64,000 bases of DNA from Dictyobacter formicarum (GCF_016587435.1 NZ_BNJJ01000003.1:310001-374000); one strand, 5' to 3'; positions 26,415 to 37,295 are shown, counted from the first letter of the stretch. Made by a program: numbers and translations. Notes: generated from the sequence alone by a model not told the origin.

Positions 26415-26842
26415 CAATCACTCCTTGTTGTTGTTTCGTACGCTGAGATCAAAAAATAGCGGGCACAGACGAATATAACGCTAGATGCCCGGGCCAATAG
26501 GTGACAAAAAAGCATGTTATAAAAGGCATTATAATACGTAAGAGATCCATCACAAAACTGATGGGCAGATTCATCCGTATCGCCTCTATAGCTAAGATAG
26601 GTGCCCGGCGTCAAGAATATTCATGGGCGCATATTCAATTTGATGGTCGATTACGCCACTTTGAGCATCACAATATGTATCATATTAGCTACATCTTGAC
26701 ATAAGATATTGACCTATCTTGAATTTCATGCGTTGAATAAAGCATAGTCGAAAGGATAAGAAAAACTTTGGCCATTCAGACCAAAGCGCTATGTCTCTCT
26801 CGTCTGTTGATTGGAAAAGTTTAGAAGCAGGAGAACGTATTT
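26415..26842. other. Divergent promoter region of the M20 peptidase and aldo/keto reductase genes
   Basis: AT-rich and without a gene. AAGATA-TTGACC-TATCTT at 26703-26720 is a short perfect inverted repeat that could be an operator for the reductase gene. Nothing else stands out. Confidence 0.4.
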
Positions 26843-27703
26843 ATGACTATTGCCAAACAGCCTTTTGGTCGTACAGGGCACAACAGCACGCGCACACTAT
26901 TTGGTGCCGCCGCCCTCGGATCAGTTACTCAGGCGGAAGCAGATCAAACGTTAGAGGTACTGCTCAAATATGGAGTAAACCACATCGACGTAGCAGCTAG
27001 CTATGGCGATGCGGAACTACGCATTGCGCCCTGGATGGCCCAACATCGCTCTGATTTCTTTGTCGCCACTAAAACAGGCGAGCGCACCGCGCCTAAGGCG
27101 ATGGAGGAGCTACAGCGCTCTCTGGAGCGTATGAAGATCGACTACATTGATCTCTGGCAATTCCATAATCTGGCCGATCCTATTGAATGGGATATCGCTC
27201 TTAGCCCGGGAGGTGTCATCGATGCGGCCATTGAGGCAAAAAAACAGGGCCTGGTCCGCGCCATCGGTGTAACTGGCCATGGACTCCAGATCGCCGCGAC
27301 CCATCGGCGTAGCCTGGAGCGCTATGACTTTGATTCGGTCTTATTGCCCTGTAATTATGTGACGCTGCAAAATCCTTATTATGCTGAGAACTTCAATGCT
27401 CTGGTGGCAACCTGCAAACAGCGCAATGTCGCTGTTCAGACCATTAAATCGATTGCCTACAAACCCTGGCTGGGCGATGAGCATAATCGCAATACCTGGT
27501 ATGCTCCTCTGGAAAACCAGGAGGATATTGATCGTGCCGTGCATTGGGTCCTGGGTCACGAAGGGGTCTTCCTCAATACTGTTGGTGACATCCATCTCCT
27601 GCCAAAGGTATTAGATGCTGCCAGCCGCTTTGAGAAAGCAACTCCTGATGCAGAAATGGATAAAATGGTAGCCGGTCTCGGTATGCAGCCGCTCTTCGTC
27701 TAA
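26843..27703 (+). CDS. Aldo/keto reductase family oxidoreductase
   Basis: A 286-residue NAD(P)H-dependent TIM-barrel reductase. It shows [14 protein letters not shown] (catalytic Asp and Tyr), [11 protein letters not shown] (catalytic Lys), [10 protein letters not shown] (catalytic His position) and a C-terminal region with [16 protein letters not shown] for cofactor contact. It is somewhat shorter than the usual 310-330 residues. AGGAG lies about ten bases before the ATG. It is not obviously in an operon. The substrate is unknown. Confidence 0.85.
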   Translation: MTIAKQPFGRTGHNSTRTLFGAAALGSVTQAEADQTLEVLLKYGVNHIDVAASYGDAELRIAPWMAQHRSDFFVATKTGERTAPKAMEELQRSLERMKIDYIDLWQFHNLADPIEWDIALSPGGVIDAAIEAKKQGLVRAIGVTGHGLQIAATHRRSLERYDFDSVLLPCNYVTLQNPYYAENFNALVATCKQRNVAVQTIKSIAYKPWLGDEHNRNTWYAPLENQEDIDRAVHWVLGHEGVFLNTVGDIHLLPKVLDAASRFEKATPDAEMDKMVAGLGMQPLFV

Positions 27704-27740
27704 TAGGCGAAAAGCTTTTTTTTTATCGAACAGACATAAA

Positions 27741-27793
27741 AAACTGCGGGGGCCGTCCTCTTGATAGAAAATATGAGGACGGCCCCCGCAGCT
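27741..27793 (-). terminator. Strong terminator downstream of the 79-residue gene
   Basis: CTGCGGGGGCCGTCCTC pairs perfectly with GAGGACGGCCCCCGCAG across a 14-base loop. The minus strand continues with TTTTTTATG. Confidence 0.8.
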
Positions 27794-27843
27794 TCACTGG
27801 CTGGATATCTAGTAGCGAAACAACCTCATAAGGGGTCAGGCGA

Positions 27844-28083
27844 CTAGAGGCCAGCGTAGTTGCTTCTGGTCTCTTTCTCATTCATGTACAGAGCTTCGTT
27901 GATGCCTTCACTATTGCGGCTCAACAACTCCAGCAGGCCGCGTGTCTCTTCAGCACTCATCGTGCAATACATGCCGCTGGGATTGCCAAACTCATGGTAG
28001 TATAGTTTCAGCTTGCCATCCTCTAACCAGGACTGGTAGCGGCCAATTTTCATATGATCTTTGTGATTGTGTGGTGTATTCAT
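27844..28083 (-). CDS. Small hypothetical protein
   Basis: A 79-residue protein with LKLYYHEFGNPSGMYCTMSAEETRGLLELLSRN, which looks like a small alpha/beta fold. It has a near-perfect AAGGAGGAG nine bases before ATG 28083 and its own strong terminator, so it is well supported as a gene. There is no signal peptide. I do not recognise a family. Confidence 0.65.
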   Translation of the reverse strand: MNTPHNHKDHMKIGRYQSWLEDGKLKLYYHEFGNPSGMYCTMSAEETRGLLELLSRNSEGINEALYMNEKETRSNYAGL

Positions 28084-28490
28084 GTTTGTTTGCTCCTCCT
28101 TGAGGTCATCTCAGGCTGACAACTTTACTTCTGTTCTTTATACTTTTGGCTAACTGAGAAAAAGATTCAGCATAGAACCTTCCACCCGAGTGATTTCTTT
28201 TGCCTGTGTTTTGCTTTCGCTGACATACATATAATACGGCATAATCCAGCGTTTGTGAGCCAAAAAACGACCAAAAAATGAAGCCCCAAAAATCTTTATG
28301 CACTTCTATACATAGGCCCTTCAGGAACTCTATTATTCCAACCTTTCATTACATCTTTACGAAGCAAATTGCTCACTTACTTGTGCACATTGCACAATAA
28401 ATTGCCCCTTATATATTTGTACAAAATGCAAAAACCGGGTCGTTACCTCGTTACAGCCATGTCGCCCCGTGTGCGTTACACACAATAAAA
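28084..28490. other. Gene-free AT-rich stretch
   Basis: About 400 bases between the 79-residue gene and the htpG terminator. No promoter, hairpin or credible small gene was seen apart from the region upstream of the small gene's ribosome binding site. Confidence 0.4.
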
Positions 28491-28520
28491 AAGGTCACCC
28501 TCGTATTTCCGAGGGCGACC
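28491..28520 (-). terminator. Terminator of htpG
   Basis: GGTCaCCCTCG and CGAGGGcGACC pair with one mismatch. On the minus strand the hairpin is followed by TTTTTTATTG. Confidence 0.8.
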
Positions 28521-28535
28521 CTGATAGCTTTTTTG

Positions 28536-30416
28536 TTAGAGTTGTGCCAGCAGGCTGTTTAAACGATTGACAAAGGTGACTGGATTTTCTAGCTGCTCAC
28601 CACTACTGAGAACCGATTGATCAAAAAGCACATGCGCCCAATCGGAAAAAAGTTGTCCGTCCGCTTCGTTCTTGATACGCACGACAAGTGGATGCTGGGG
28701 GTTGATCTCCAGAATGGGTTTGTCGTTCGGTATCTGTTGGCCTGCGGACTGCAAGAGGCGTTTGAGGCTGGGATCTATGCCATATTCGTCGACCACCAGA
28801 CAGGCGGGAGAGGTCGTCAGGCGGTTGGTGGTACGTACATCTTTGACTCGCTCGCCCAGCACCTTCTTGAGGCGCTCCAGCAGTTCTTTGGCCTCATCGG
28901 CGCTCTTCTGCTGTTCCTCTTTTTCCTGTTCATCTTCCAGTTTGCTCAGGTCAACTTCACCCTTGGAAACCGATTGCAGCTGCTTACCATCGAATTCGCG
29001 CAGTTCTGGCAATGCCAGATGATCAACAGGATCGGACAGCAAGAGGACTTCAATGCCCTTCTTCTTGAAAATCTCAAGTAGAGGGCTATCCTTGGCCGCG
29101 GCATAGCTGTCGGCCACAATATAATAGATCTTGTCCTGTCCCTCTTTCATGCGCCCCACATACTCTTCCAGTGAGACGTTCTGGGTCTCGCTGCCGGAAG
29201 TTGAGGTCGCAAAGCGTAAGAGTTTTGCCAGGGTGTCGCGATTGTTGTGATCTTCCAGCAACCCTTCTTTGATGACACGGCCAAATTCTGCCCAGAAAGT
29301 AGCGTACTTCTCCGGCGAGTTTTTGGCCAGATCGGTAAACAGGCTCAGCATCTTCTTGGTCGCATTCGAGCGAATCGCATCAATCATGCGATTCTGCTGT
29401 AGAATCTCACGCGAGACATTCAAAGGTAGGTCATTGGAGTCGATGACACCACGAATGAAGCGCAGGTAGCGCGGCATCAATTTCTCAGCATCATCCATGA
29501 TAAAGACGCGACGCACATACAGCTTGACACCATGATGAACCTCGCGTGTATATAGATCGAAGGGAGCCTGTGCAGGTATGTAGAGCAGCAGGGTATATTC
29601 CTGCGTTCCTTCCATACGGCTGTGAGTGTAGGCCAGGGGATCGTTGAAATCATGCGAGATGTGTTTATAGAATTCGTTATATTCTTCTTCGCTGATTTCA
29701 TTGCGTGAACGTGTCCAGAGCGCGGACGCTGTGTTCACGACTTCCCATTCGTTTTCTTTATCTTTTTCCTCCGACTTCATCACAATTGGCAGCGTAATGT
29801 GGTCGGAATATTTGCGGATAATTGAGCGCAGGCGATAGCCGCTCAAAAGTTCGTCTTCGTCTTCGCGCAAATGCAGAATGACTTCAGTGCCACGGGAAGG
29901 CTTCTCAATGGTCTCAATTGAATACTCCCCTTGACCGTCAGATTCCCAGCGCACACCATGATTTGCCTCCAGGCCGGCATGACGTGTCAGCACCGTTACC
30001 CGGTCGGCAACCACAAACGAAGAATAGAAGCCGACGCCAAACTGACCAATCAGATTGGCATCCTTTTGCTGATCCCCGGTCAAAGCCTGGAAAAACTCGC
30101 GTGTGCCCGATTTTGCAATCGTGCCCAGGTGCTCAATAACCTCTTCGCGGTTCATGCCAATACCATTGTCTGCGACCGTGATTGTACGAGCATCTTTGTC
30201 AAATGAGACACGTATCTTGAAATCGGTGTCGTGCTCATATAGTGATGCATCTGAAAGGGCATCGAAACGCAAACGATCGATCGCATCCGATGCATTTGAA
30301 ATTAATTCACGCAGAAATATTTCTTTGTTACTATACAGTGAATGGATCATCAAATCCAGTAACTGCTTTACCTCAGCCTGGAAACCAAGCGTCTCCTTAT
30401 GTGTATCTGTTGACAT
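28536..30416 (-). CDS. htpG: Hsp90-family molecular chaperone HtpG
   Basis: A 626-residue cytoplasmic ATP-dependent chaperone. The N-terminal GHKL ATPase domain has the ordered motifs [26 protein letters not shown] and [15 protein letters not shown]. The middle domain carries [14 protein letters not shown] with its catalytic Arg. The C-terminal dimerisation domain follows an acidic [15 protein letters not shown] linker. ATG 30416 is chosen because GGGAGG lies eight bases upstream and [16 protein letters not shown] is the usual Hsp90 beginning; the upstream extension of 17 codons is not supported. No CIRCE heat-shock element is seen upstream. Confidence 0.97.
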   Translation of the reverse strand: MSTDTHKETLGFQAEVKQLLDLMIHSLYSNKEIFLRELISNASDAIDRLRFDALSDASLYEHDTDFKIRVSFDKDARTITVADNGIGMNREEVIEHLGTIAKSGTREFFQALTGDQQKDANLIGQFGVGFYSSFVVADRVTVLTRHAGLEANHGVRWESDGQGEYSIETIEKPSRGTEVILHLREDEDELLSGYRLRSIIRKYSDHITLPIVMKSEEKDKENEWEVVNTASALWTRSRNEISEEEYNEFYKHISHDFNDPLAYTHSRMEGTQEYTLLLYIPAQAPFDLYTREVHHGVKLYVRRVFIMDDAEKLMPRYLRFIRGVIDSNDLPLNVSREILQQNRMIDAIRSNATKKMLSLFTDLAKNSPEKYATFWAEFGRVIKEGLLEDHNNRDTLAKLLRFATSTSGSETQNVSLEEYVGRMKEGQDKIYYIVADSYAAAKDSPLLEIFKKKGIEVLLLSDPVDHLALPELREFDGKQLQSVSKGEVDLSKLEDEQEKEEQQKSADEAKELLERLKKVLGERVKDVRTTNRLTTSPACLVVDEYGIDPSLKRLLQSAGQQIPNDKPILEINPQHPLVVRIKNEADGQLFSDWAHVLFDQSVLSSGEQLENPVTFVNRLNSLLAQL

Positions 30417-31256
30417 AAACAAAACCTCCCTAGCAACAGTAGTATTTGAGAGAGAAGAATAGCGCACAAAGAGGCATTATTATCAATTGCTACTGTACCA
30501 AAACCAGCTCTTTTTTTCAACCAATCCATGCTTCGAATAACCGTGTTAAACGTGCACTGATAATAAAATATCACAATATACATGCATAAAAGAACACCGT
30601 GGGTATGCAACCAATGTCGCCAAAGATGCACCATAAAATTGGCAGGGATTAATTTTACCTTTTACCTCTGGTTTCGTAGCTTCTTATGCTATAAGAAAAA
30701 CACGCCGTACTATCCCAAAATGGCTATCTTTCTCTCTTCATACGACGTATGTGTATCCCAGACGAGTCAATATTCGTATGGACTTGTAAACCCCGTAGAC
30801 ACTACGATAGGTGATATAGGTCCTGTAATAGTACCAGGAGAGAAGAAATTTTGTTCAATGCCGCTCTTTTAAAGTTTTATCTTTTGAAAAGCTGAAAAAA
30901 ATTTCTTCTTCTTAACTGATACGAAGTATAAAAAAGGGACAAAAAGCTAAAAAATGGCCAGATAGTTCTATCTATCTTTACATAACTGCGTATTTGTAAC
31001 AAAGCTGTTAAAATCTAGATAGAAAAAAAAACATTGTTAACCCCACTATCTGTATATACTAAAAGTTACCCCCCCTCTTTACTTACCTGACACATTGTTG
31101 TACAATGCGCATACAATGTTTTCTTGTGTATTTCTACAACGCAGTGATCACTTCTCAAGTGTTGAGCCTATTTAGCATATAGACAACTATGAACAAGTGC
31201 ATCAGTAGAAATCACAATGATCAAAAACAGTTTTTGATTAAAAGGAGAAAAATCAC
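30417..31256. other. 840-base AT-rich intergenic region
   Basis: It separates htpG from the small helix-turn-helix gene. It contains several A/T tracts and a plus-strand open frame of 96 codons (30582-30872) without coding character or a ribosome binding site, which I do not call. No consensus promoter pair is clear. The sequence just before 31257 gives a good AAGGAG ribosome binding site. Confidence 0.4.
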
Positions 31257-31454
31257 ATGAGCGAGCTATTAACTGTATCCGAGGTTGCAGATATCTTACG
31301 TGTAGATGACACCACCGTTCGTCGCTGGGTGAAACAGGGTGCTCTGGAAGCGGTAATTTTGCCCCATGTCAATGAGCGCCAGGCCTATCGTATTAAACGC
31401 GAGACCCTTGATCGCGTTTTGGGCGATGCGGCCAATCAACTGGGCGGCGAATAA
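31257..31454 (+). CDS. Excisionase-type (MerR-like) helix-turn-helix DNA-binding protein
   Basis: A 65-residue protein that is essentially one winged-helix domain of the HTH_17/excisionase group: LLTVSEVADILRVDDTTVRRWVKQGALEAVILP, then YRIKRETLDRVL. Such proteins bind DNA as Xis-like factors or small regulators. AAGGAG lies about nine bases before the ATG. The last 75 bases of the gene are the first copy of an 85-bp tandem repeat that continues twice beyond the stop codon. It is the nearest upstream gene to the PKS/NRPS locus and may regulate it, which is speculation from position. Confidence 0.8.
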   Translation: MSELLTVSEVADILRVDDTTVRRWVKQGALEAVILPHVNERQAYRIKRETLDRVLGDAANQLGGE

Positions 31455-31635
31455 TAAGGAGCGTCAGGCCTATCGTACTAAACGCGAGACCCTTGATCGC
31501 GTTTTGGGCGATGCAGCCAATCAACTGGGCGGCGAATAATAAGGAGCGTCAGGCCTATCGTACTAAACGCGAGACCCTTGATCGCGTTTTGGGCGATGCG
31601 GTCAATCAACTGGGCAGCGAGTAATAAGGAAAGCA
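31381..31635 (+). repeat. Three tandem copies of an 85-bp unit covering the 3' end of the HTH gene
   Basis: AGGCCTATCGTA begins at 31381, 31466 and 31551, exactly 85 bases apart. The units are nearly identical and include the codons for the recognition end of the protein, its stop and a new AAGGAGCGTC. Only the first copy is read in frame. Confidence 0.9.
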
Positions 31636-31752
31636 CAGAGCATATCCGTCAATTGTCTCTATGCCAATACATAATTGATACATTCGCATAAGCTTGATGG
31701 TGCTCAAATAATATTTGCGCATTTCCATTCATTCACAATTTAATACGAATAA

Positions 31753-31797
31753 AATGAGTCTGGCTTCTTGTAGCTTAAAAGAAGTCTGGCTCATTTT
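31753..31797 (+). terminator. Probable terminator after the HTH gene
   Basis: ATGAG...CTTCTT pairs with AAGAAG...CTCAT, with an internal mismatched loop, and is followed by TTTTT. Confidence 0.5.
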
Positions 31798-31937
31798 TAG
31801 CTATAAAAGAAACTACCTTGATTTGGCGATTACTTTGGAACATAGGATACAGTAGTTCAACATAAAAAATGTACGCCAACGGCATTCGTGTGATAATCTC
31901 ATCTAGAATGGAGCCAGGATTCTCTGATGAAAAACGG

Positions 31938-31966
31938 TTGACAGTCTATTGACTTAAATGTATTAT
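31938..31966 (+). promoter_or_regulatory. Consensus promoter of the PKS/NRPS operon
   Basis: TTGACA (31938-31943) and TATTAT (31961-31966) are separated by exactly 17 bases. Transcription would start near 31973, leaving about 90 bases before the preferred TTG start at 32061. Confidence 0.7.
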
Positions 31967-32060
31967 CAATAACAGACGCATAAATAAATATGTAACTCGA
32001 TTGCCTGTTGCTCTTATACTAGCAATTTGCATTCGATATTTCCCGACCAGGAATAGTAAA

Positions 32061-35000
32061 TTGAAAACACGTATTTTGCCACCCTCGCGTGAGTTTTCTA
32101 CTCTGGTCAATCTCCTACGTTGGAGGGCAGTCCAACAGCCCGAACAGCGCATCTACACTTTTCTGACTGACGGAGACAAAGAAAAAGATGCCCTCACATT
32201 CGCGGAGCTTGATCACCAAGCAAGAATTATCGGCGCTTCTCTACAAGAACGCGTTCCTCGCGGAAGCCGCGCCTTGCTGATCTACCCTTCGGGGTTAGAC
32301 TTTATCGTCGCATTCTTCGGTTGCTTATACAGTGGAATTATTGCAGTCCCGGTGTACCCGCCTTCTGCGGTTCGCTCAGACCGTACGCTGACAAAATTTC
32401 GAGCGATAGCGCAAAATGTTGATGCCCAGGTCGTTTTAACCTCCACCACGCTTTCTTCAAAAGTTTCTAGTTTAATTCATCAAACCCCTGAACTGCAAAC
32501 TGCACCTGTCCTTGTCACTGATACCCTCTCTGATAATGCTTCCCAATGGGAGATGCCCGATGTGGCCAGTGAGACGTTGGCATTTTTGCAGTATACATCA
32601 GGCTCAACGGGTGTCCCTAAAGGCGTGATGGTGACACATGGGAACTTACTGCATAATCTATCGCTGGTCGAACGTTATTGCCAGCATCCTGACAATGCCC
32701 ATGGTGTAACCTGGCTGCCACTTTATCATGATCTTGGTCTTATTGGTGGTGTTCTTCAACCACTCTATGCGGGCTATGAATCTACGATTATGGCCCCGAC
32801 GACGTTTTTACAGCGTCCTTATCGCTGGTTGCAGGCGATTTCGAATACGCAGGCGACCATCAGTGGCGGCCCTAATTTTGCCTATGATCTCTGTGTGCGC
32901 AAGGTTACAGATGAGCAAAAGCAGACACTGGATTTGAGCCATTGGGAAATTGTCGCCAATGGCGCGGAACCGGTGCGTTCAGATACAATGGAGCGCTTTG
33001 CAGAGGCCTTTGCTGTCTGTGGTTTCCGCCGTAATTATTTCTACCCTTGCTATGGCCTGGCTGAGGCTACGCTGGTGGTGAGCGCTGGCACCAAGGGTGT
33101 CTTCCCTACCGTTCGTTCATTCCAGGGCGAGGCTCTGAAACAAAATCTTGCTCAGGAAGTGACGACGGCTGATCTGCAGGATGGAACGGTGGATGAGCAG
33201 AGTGTCAGAACCCTGGTGAGCATCGGGAAAAGTCAGGATGATCAAACGGTCTTGATTGTGGATCCGGAAACCAGTACACCATGCCCTGCCGACCGCGTGG
33301 GGGAGATCTGGATTGCTGGACCCAGCGTTGCTCAGGGCTACTGGCAGCGGCCAGTTGAAACGGCCGAGACCTTCCAGGCCTATCTGGCTGATGGACAGGG
33401 CCCTTTCCTGCGTACCGGTGATCTGGGTTTCTCTCATCAGGATGAGCTCTTTATTACCGGACGCCTGAAGGATTTGATTATTATTCGCGGTAGCAACCAT
33501 TATCCTCAGGATATTGAGAAGACGGTGGAGTCCTGCCATGCCGCGCTACGCCTCAATGGTGGAGCCGCGTTTTCGGTTGAGGCTGATGGTGAAGAGCGCC
33601 TGGTAATTGTGCATGAGGTGGAGCGCACCGCCCTATCTTCAAATCTGGATCAGGTGGTTGCCGCGATTCGGCAGGCGATCTCGCTACAACATGAGGTCCA
33701 GGTGTATGCGATCACCTTGATTAAACCTGGTAGTCTGCCAAAGACGTCCAGCGGTAAAGTGCAGCGCCGGGGCAGCAAGGAACATTATCTGCAGGGTACG
33801 CTCGATGTGGTTCATACCTGGCAACAGGATGCAGCCGAGAGCAGTGTTCCTCCAGTAGTATCCCAAACCACGCAGGTGGCAGAGCCACAGCCGATCAAGG
33901 AGGAGCAGCCAGCTGAACCAGCGATCGATGTAGCCATGCTGCGCTCCTGGCTGGTAGAGCATGTGGCGGAAGCATTAAAAGTAGCACCTGGTTCGATCGA
34001 TGTGAGCACGCCTTTCGCCTACTATGGTATGGATTCGGCCCAGGCGGTCAGCCTTTCGGCCGACCTGGAAGATTTGTTGCATCGTTCACTGGCCCCCACG
34101 CTGGCCTATGATTATCCCACCATCGATGCGCTGGCTCGCTATCTGGCGAATGGGGAAGAACAGGTAGCTGCCGAGGCAGTTGAGACGCCTGAGCAAAATA
34201 CGTTTGATCAGGATGCCATTGCAATTATCGGTCTGGGCTGTCGCTTTCCAGGCGCTCAGAATCCCGATGAGTTCTGGCATCTGCTGCGCAATGGAGTCGA
34301 TGGTATCTCGGAGGTCCCCGGCGAGCGCTGGAATAGCCAGGATTACTATGCTGAGGCTCCGGCTACTCCCGGCAAAATGAATACCCGCTGGGGTGGTTTC
34401 TTGCCTGAGGTCGATAAGTTTGATCCTACCTTCTTTGGCATCTCACCACGTGAAGCGAATGGGATGGATCCTCAGCAGCGTTTACTGCTAGAGGTGGCCT
34501 GGGAGACATTGGAACATGCTGGTGTGGCTCCCAGTCGGTTGGCTGGCAGCCAGACGGGTGTCTTTGTTGGCATCAGTAGCGACGATTATTCGCGCTTGCA
34601 GTTCCGCCATCCCGATGAGGCCGACGCCTACGCAGGCACGGGCAATGCGCATAGTATTGCGGCCAACCGCATTTCGTATGTGCTGGACCTACGCGGACCT
34701 AGCATGGCGATGGATACGGCTTGCTCTTCGTCTTTGCTTGCGGTCCATCAAGCCTGCCAGAGTTTGCGTAACCATGAATGTACGCTGGCCCTGGCAGGTG
34801 GCGTCAATCTGATCCTGACGCCGGAGCTAACAATTACCTTTTCGCAGGCGCGGATGATGTCTTCAGATGGGCGTTGCAAGACGTTTGATGATAGTGCCGA
34901 TGGCTATGTACGTGGGGAGGGTTGTGGCCTGGTCTTGCTCAAGCCTTTATCCGAGGCTCAGCGCGATGGCGATACTGTACTGGCAGTGATTCGCGGCTCG

Positions 35001-37295
35001 GCTGTGAACCAGGATGGGCGCAGCAATGGTCTGACCGCCCCTAATGGTCCTTCTCAAGAGGCGGTCATTCGTCAGGCTCTGAGCAATGCTAATATCCAGC
35101 CAGGCCTGGTTAGCTATGTGGAAACTCATGGCTCCAGCACTCCATTGGGCGATCCTATTGAGGTGGCCGCACTCAAATCTGTCTTAATGCCACAACGTGC
35201 CGCCGAGCAGACCTGCTTGCTGGGCGCGGTCAAAACCAATATCGGTCACCTGGAGTCAGCTGCGGGGATCGCTGGCTTGATTAAGACGGTGCTCTGCCTG
35301 CAAAAGGGTGAAATTGTCCCCAATCTACATTTCCAGAAGCTGAATTCGCACATCTCTTTTGAGGACACCACCTTTGCGATACCGACGCAGCCCATGCCCT
35401 GGCCGGCTGAACGACGGATCGCGGGCGTCAGTGCCTTTGGCTTCGGTGGCACGAATGTGCATATGATCCTTGAAGCGGCACCGGCGATACGCGCTGTCAC
35501 CAATGAGATGGAGCGTCCGCAGCATCTGCTGACCCTTTCGGCGCATAGCGATGAGGCATTGCGCCAACTGGCGCACCGCTACCAGGCCTTCTTAAAAGAG
35601 CATCCTGCTACGGCTATCGCTGATCTCAGTTATACAGCCAATACTGGCCGTGTGCCTTTTGCTTCCCGCCTGGCAATTACGACAACAACCACCGAGCGGC
35701 TGCGTGGACAATTGGCAACCTTCCTTCAAGGTAAACCAGCTCCCACCATTCAGCAGGGACGTAAAACGGCTGCGCGCAATCATAAGATCGCCTTCCTCTT
35801 TACGGGACAGGGTTCACAATATGTCGGTATGGCTCGGCAACTCTATGATACTCAGCCAACCTTTCGCGCGGCCCTTGATCGCTGCGACCAGATCCTGCAA
35901 AACTATCTGGAGCAGCCGTTGATTTCGGTGCTCTATCCTTCTCTGGAGAATCCATCTCTGGATGAGACAGCCTATACCCAACCAGCTCTGTTCGCTTTAG
36001 AGTATGCGCTGGCTGAGATGTGGAAGTCTTGGGGGATTGTACCAGAGATAGTGATGGGACATAGCGTTGGCGAGTATGTGGCGGCCTGTGTCGCTGGCAT
36101 GCTGAGCCTGGAAGATGGTTTGAAGCTGATCAGCGCTCGTGGACGTTTGATGCAGGCTCTGCAGCAGCCGGGAAGTATGGTGGCCGCCTTTGTAGCCCCC
36201 GAGCGGTTGCAGCCGTTTATCGAGCCCGTGCAGCACCTGGTATCAGTAGCCGCTATCAATGGTCCGCAGAGCACGGTACTCTCGGGCGATGCTTCGACGC
36301 TGCAAGAGATTGTTCAGCAGTTGGAGGCGGCAGGCATCGCGACCCATCCTATGACGGTTTCGCATGCCTTCCATTCGCCATTGATAGAACCAATGCTGGA
36401 TGAATTTGAGCAAACGGCTAGCGAGATCACGTTTAAGCCTCTCCAGTTGCCTGTGGTCAGTAATGTCACCGGACAACTCTTAAATGTTGGTGAATCGGTG
36501 GATGCTCACTATTGGCACACACAGACCCGCAGTGCGGTCCAGTTCGCTCGTGGACTGGATACGCTGGCCGAGCAGGACTGCGATGTCTTTGTTGAGGTTG
36601 GCCCGGCCGCTACACTGATCAATATGGGGAAACGTTGTCTGCCTGAAACGGAGCATACGTGGTTGCCATCCTTGCAAAAAGAGCATGGAAACTGGCAGAC
36701 CTTGCTGGAAACCATGGGCAAGCTCTTTGTTCTGGGCATCGATATTGATTGGTCTGGCTTTGACCATGATTATCAACGCCAGCGCATAGCGTTGCCAACC
36801 TATCCATTTGAGCGCCAGAGGTGCTGGTTCGAGACCAAGGATAGCCCCAGTGTTCAACAAAAGGTACCACGGTTAGCAACGGCAACAGCCAATAGCCATG
36901 ATTCTCAACGCCATCCTTTGCTGGATACCCATGTCGCTCTGGTCCATCCTGTGCGGATGCATGTATGGGAGAGTACGTTGGATACACAACAAATCCCTTA
37001 CCTGAAAGATCATCGCATTCAGGGCTTGGCCGCCCTTTCGCTGTCAACCTACATCGAGATGGCTCAGGCCGCAACCAGAGAGGCTTTTGGCACTAACAAT
37101 TATAGCCTGAAAGAGATTGAGCTTAAGAAACTTCTTCTCTTACCAGAGGAAGGTTCCCAGAAGGTTCAAGTTGTTCTTTCTGCCGACACTCAGGATCAGG
37201 CGACTTTTACCATTTATAGCCATGCTGTCGGTGCACCAGATCAACCACACGACCACTGGACGCTCCATGCAACTGGTAAAATTCACACTCATTGA
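32061..37295 (+). CDS. FAAL-ACP-KS-AT polyketide synthase ending in a half dehydratase
   Basis: About 1744 residues. Residues 15-580 are a fatty acyl-AMP ligase (YTSGSTGVPKGVMVTHGNLL, CYGLAEATLVVSAG, TGRLKDLIIIRGSNHYPQDI) that activates a free fatty acid and loads it on the ACP at about 625-700 (GMDSAQ, carrier Ser). A ketosynthase follows (717-1140; DTACSSS with catalytic Cys, HGSST, KTNIGH), then an acyltransferase (1244-1540; GHSVGE, and HAFHS indicating malonyl-CoA). From 1617 the chain has only the N-terminal hot-dog of a dehydratase, with YLKDHRIQG supplying the catalytic His, and then stops. The start is probably TTG 32061, with AGGAA seven bases upstream; the frame is open from TTG 32001. 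It is first in a four-gene operon. Confidence 0.93.
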   Translation: MKTRILPPSREFSTLVNLLRWRAVQQPEQRIYTFLTDGDKEKDALTFAELDHQARIIGASLQERVPRGSRALLIYPSGLDFIVAFFGCLYSGIIAVPVYPPSAVRSDRTLTKFRAIAQNVDAQVVLTSTTLSSKVSSLIHQTPELQTAPVLVTDTLSDNASQWEMPDVASETLAFLQYTSGSTGVPKGVMVTHGNLLHNLSLVERYCQHPDNAHGVTWLPLYHDLGLIGGVLQPLYAGYESTIMAPTTFLQRPYRWLQAISNTQATISGGPNFAYDLCVRKVTDEQKQTLDLSHWEIVANGAEPVRSDTMERFAEAFAVCGFRRNYFYPCYGLAEATLVVSAGTKGVFPTVRSFQGEALKQNLAQEVTTADLQDGTVDEQSVRTLVSIGKSQDDQTVLIVDPETSTPCPADRVGEIWIAGPSVAQGYWQRPVETAETFQAYLADGQGPFLRTGDLGFSHQDELFITGRLKDLIIIRGSNHYPQDIEKTVESCHAALRLNGGAAFSVEADGEERLVIVHEVERTALSSNLDQVVAAIRQAISLQHEVQVYAITLIKPGSLPKTSSGKVQRRGSKEHYLQGTLDVVHTWQQDAAESSVPPVVSQTTQVAEPQPIKEEQPAEPAIDVAMLRSWLVEHVAEALKVAPGSIDVSTPFAYYGMDSAQAVSLSADLEDLLHRSLAPTLAYDYPTIDALARYLANGEEQVAAEAVETPEQNTFDQDAIAIIGLGCRFPGAQNPDEFWHLLRNGVDGISEVPGERWNSQDYYAEAPATPGKMNTRWGGFLPEVDKFDPTFFGISPREANGMDPQQRLLLEVAWETLEHAGVAPSRLAGSQTGVFVGISSDDYSRLQFRHPDEADAYAGTGNAHSIAANRISYVLDLRGPSMAMDTACSSSLLAVHQACQSLRNHECTLALAGGVNLILTPELTITFSQARMMSSDGRCKTFDDSADGYVRGEGCGLVLLKPLSEAQRDGDTVLAVIRGSAVNQDGRSNGLTAPNGPSQEAVIRQALSNANIQPGLVSYVETHGSSTPLGDPIEVAALKSVLMPQRAAEQTCLLGAVKTNIGHLESAAGIAGLIKTVLCLQKGEIVPNLHFQKLNSHISFEDTTFAIPTQPMPWPAERRIAGVSAFGFGGTNVHMILEAAPAIRAVTNEMERPQHLLTLSAHSDEALRQLAHRYQAFLKEHPATAIADLSYTANTGRVPFASRLAITTTTTERLRGQLATFLQGKPAPTIQQGRKTAARNHKIAFLFTGQGSQYVGMARQLYDTQPTFRAALDRCDQILQNYLEQPLISVLYPSLENPSLDETAYTQPALFALEYALAEMWKSWGIVPEIVMGHSVGEYVAACVAGMLSLEDGLKLISARGRLMQALQQPGSMVAAFVAPERLQPFIEPVQHLVSVAAINGPQSTVLSGDASTLQEIVQQLEAAGIATHPMTVSHAFHSPLIEPMLDEFEQTASEITFKPLQLPVVSNVTGQLLNVGESVDAHYWHTQTRSAVQFARGLDTLAEQDCDVFVEVGPAATLINMGKRCLPETEHTWLPSLQKEHGNWQTLLETMGKLFVLGIDIDWSGFDHDYQRQRIALPTYPFERQRCWFETKDSPSVQQKVPRLATATANSHDSQRHPLLDTHVALVHPVRMHVWESTLDTQQIPYLKDHRIQGLAALSLSTYIEMAQAATREAFGTNNYSLKEIELKKLLLLPEEGSQKVQVVLSADTQDQATFTIYSHAVGAPDQPHDHWTLHATGKIHTH

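Noticed and set aside
30582..30872. 96-codon plus-strand frame upstream of the helix-turn-helix gene
   Set aside because: No ribosome binding site, AT-driven composition, and no recognisable fold. It lies in a long non-coding stretch.
31381..31635. Tandem 85-bp units considered as a CRISPR or iteron array
   Set aside because: The units are directly abutting with no unique spacers, there are only three, and the first is part of a coding gene. No cas gene is near.
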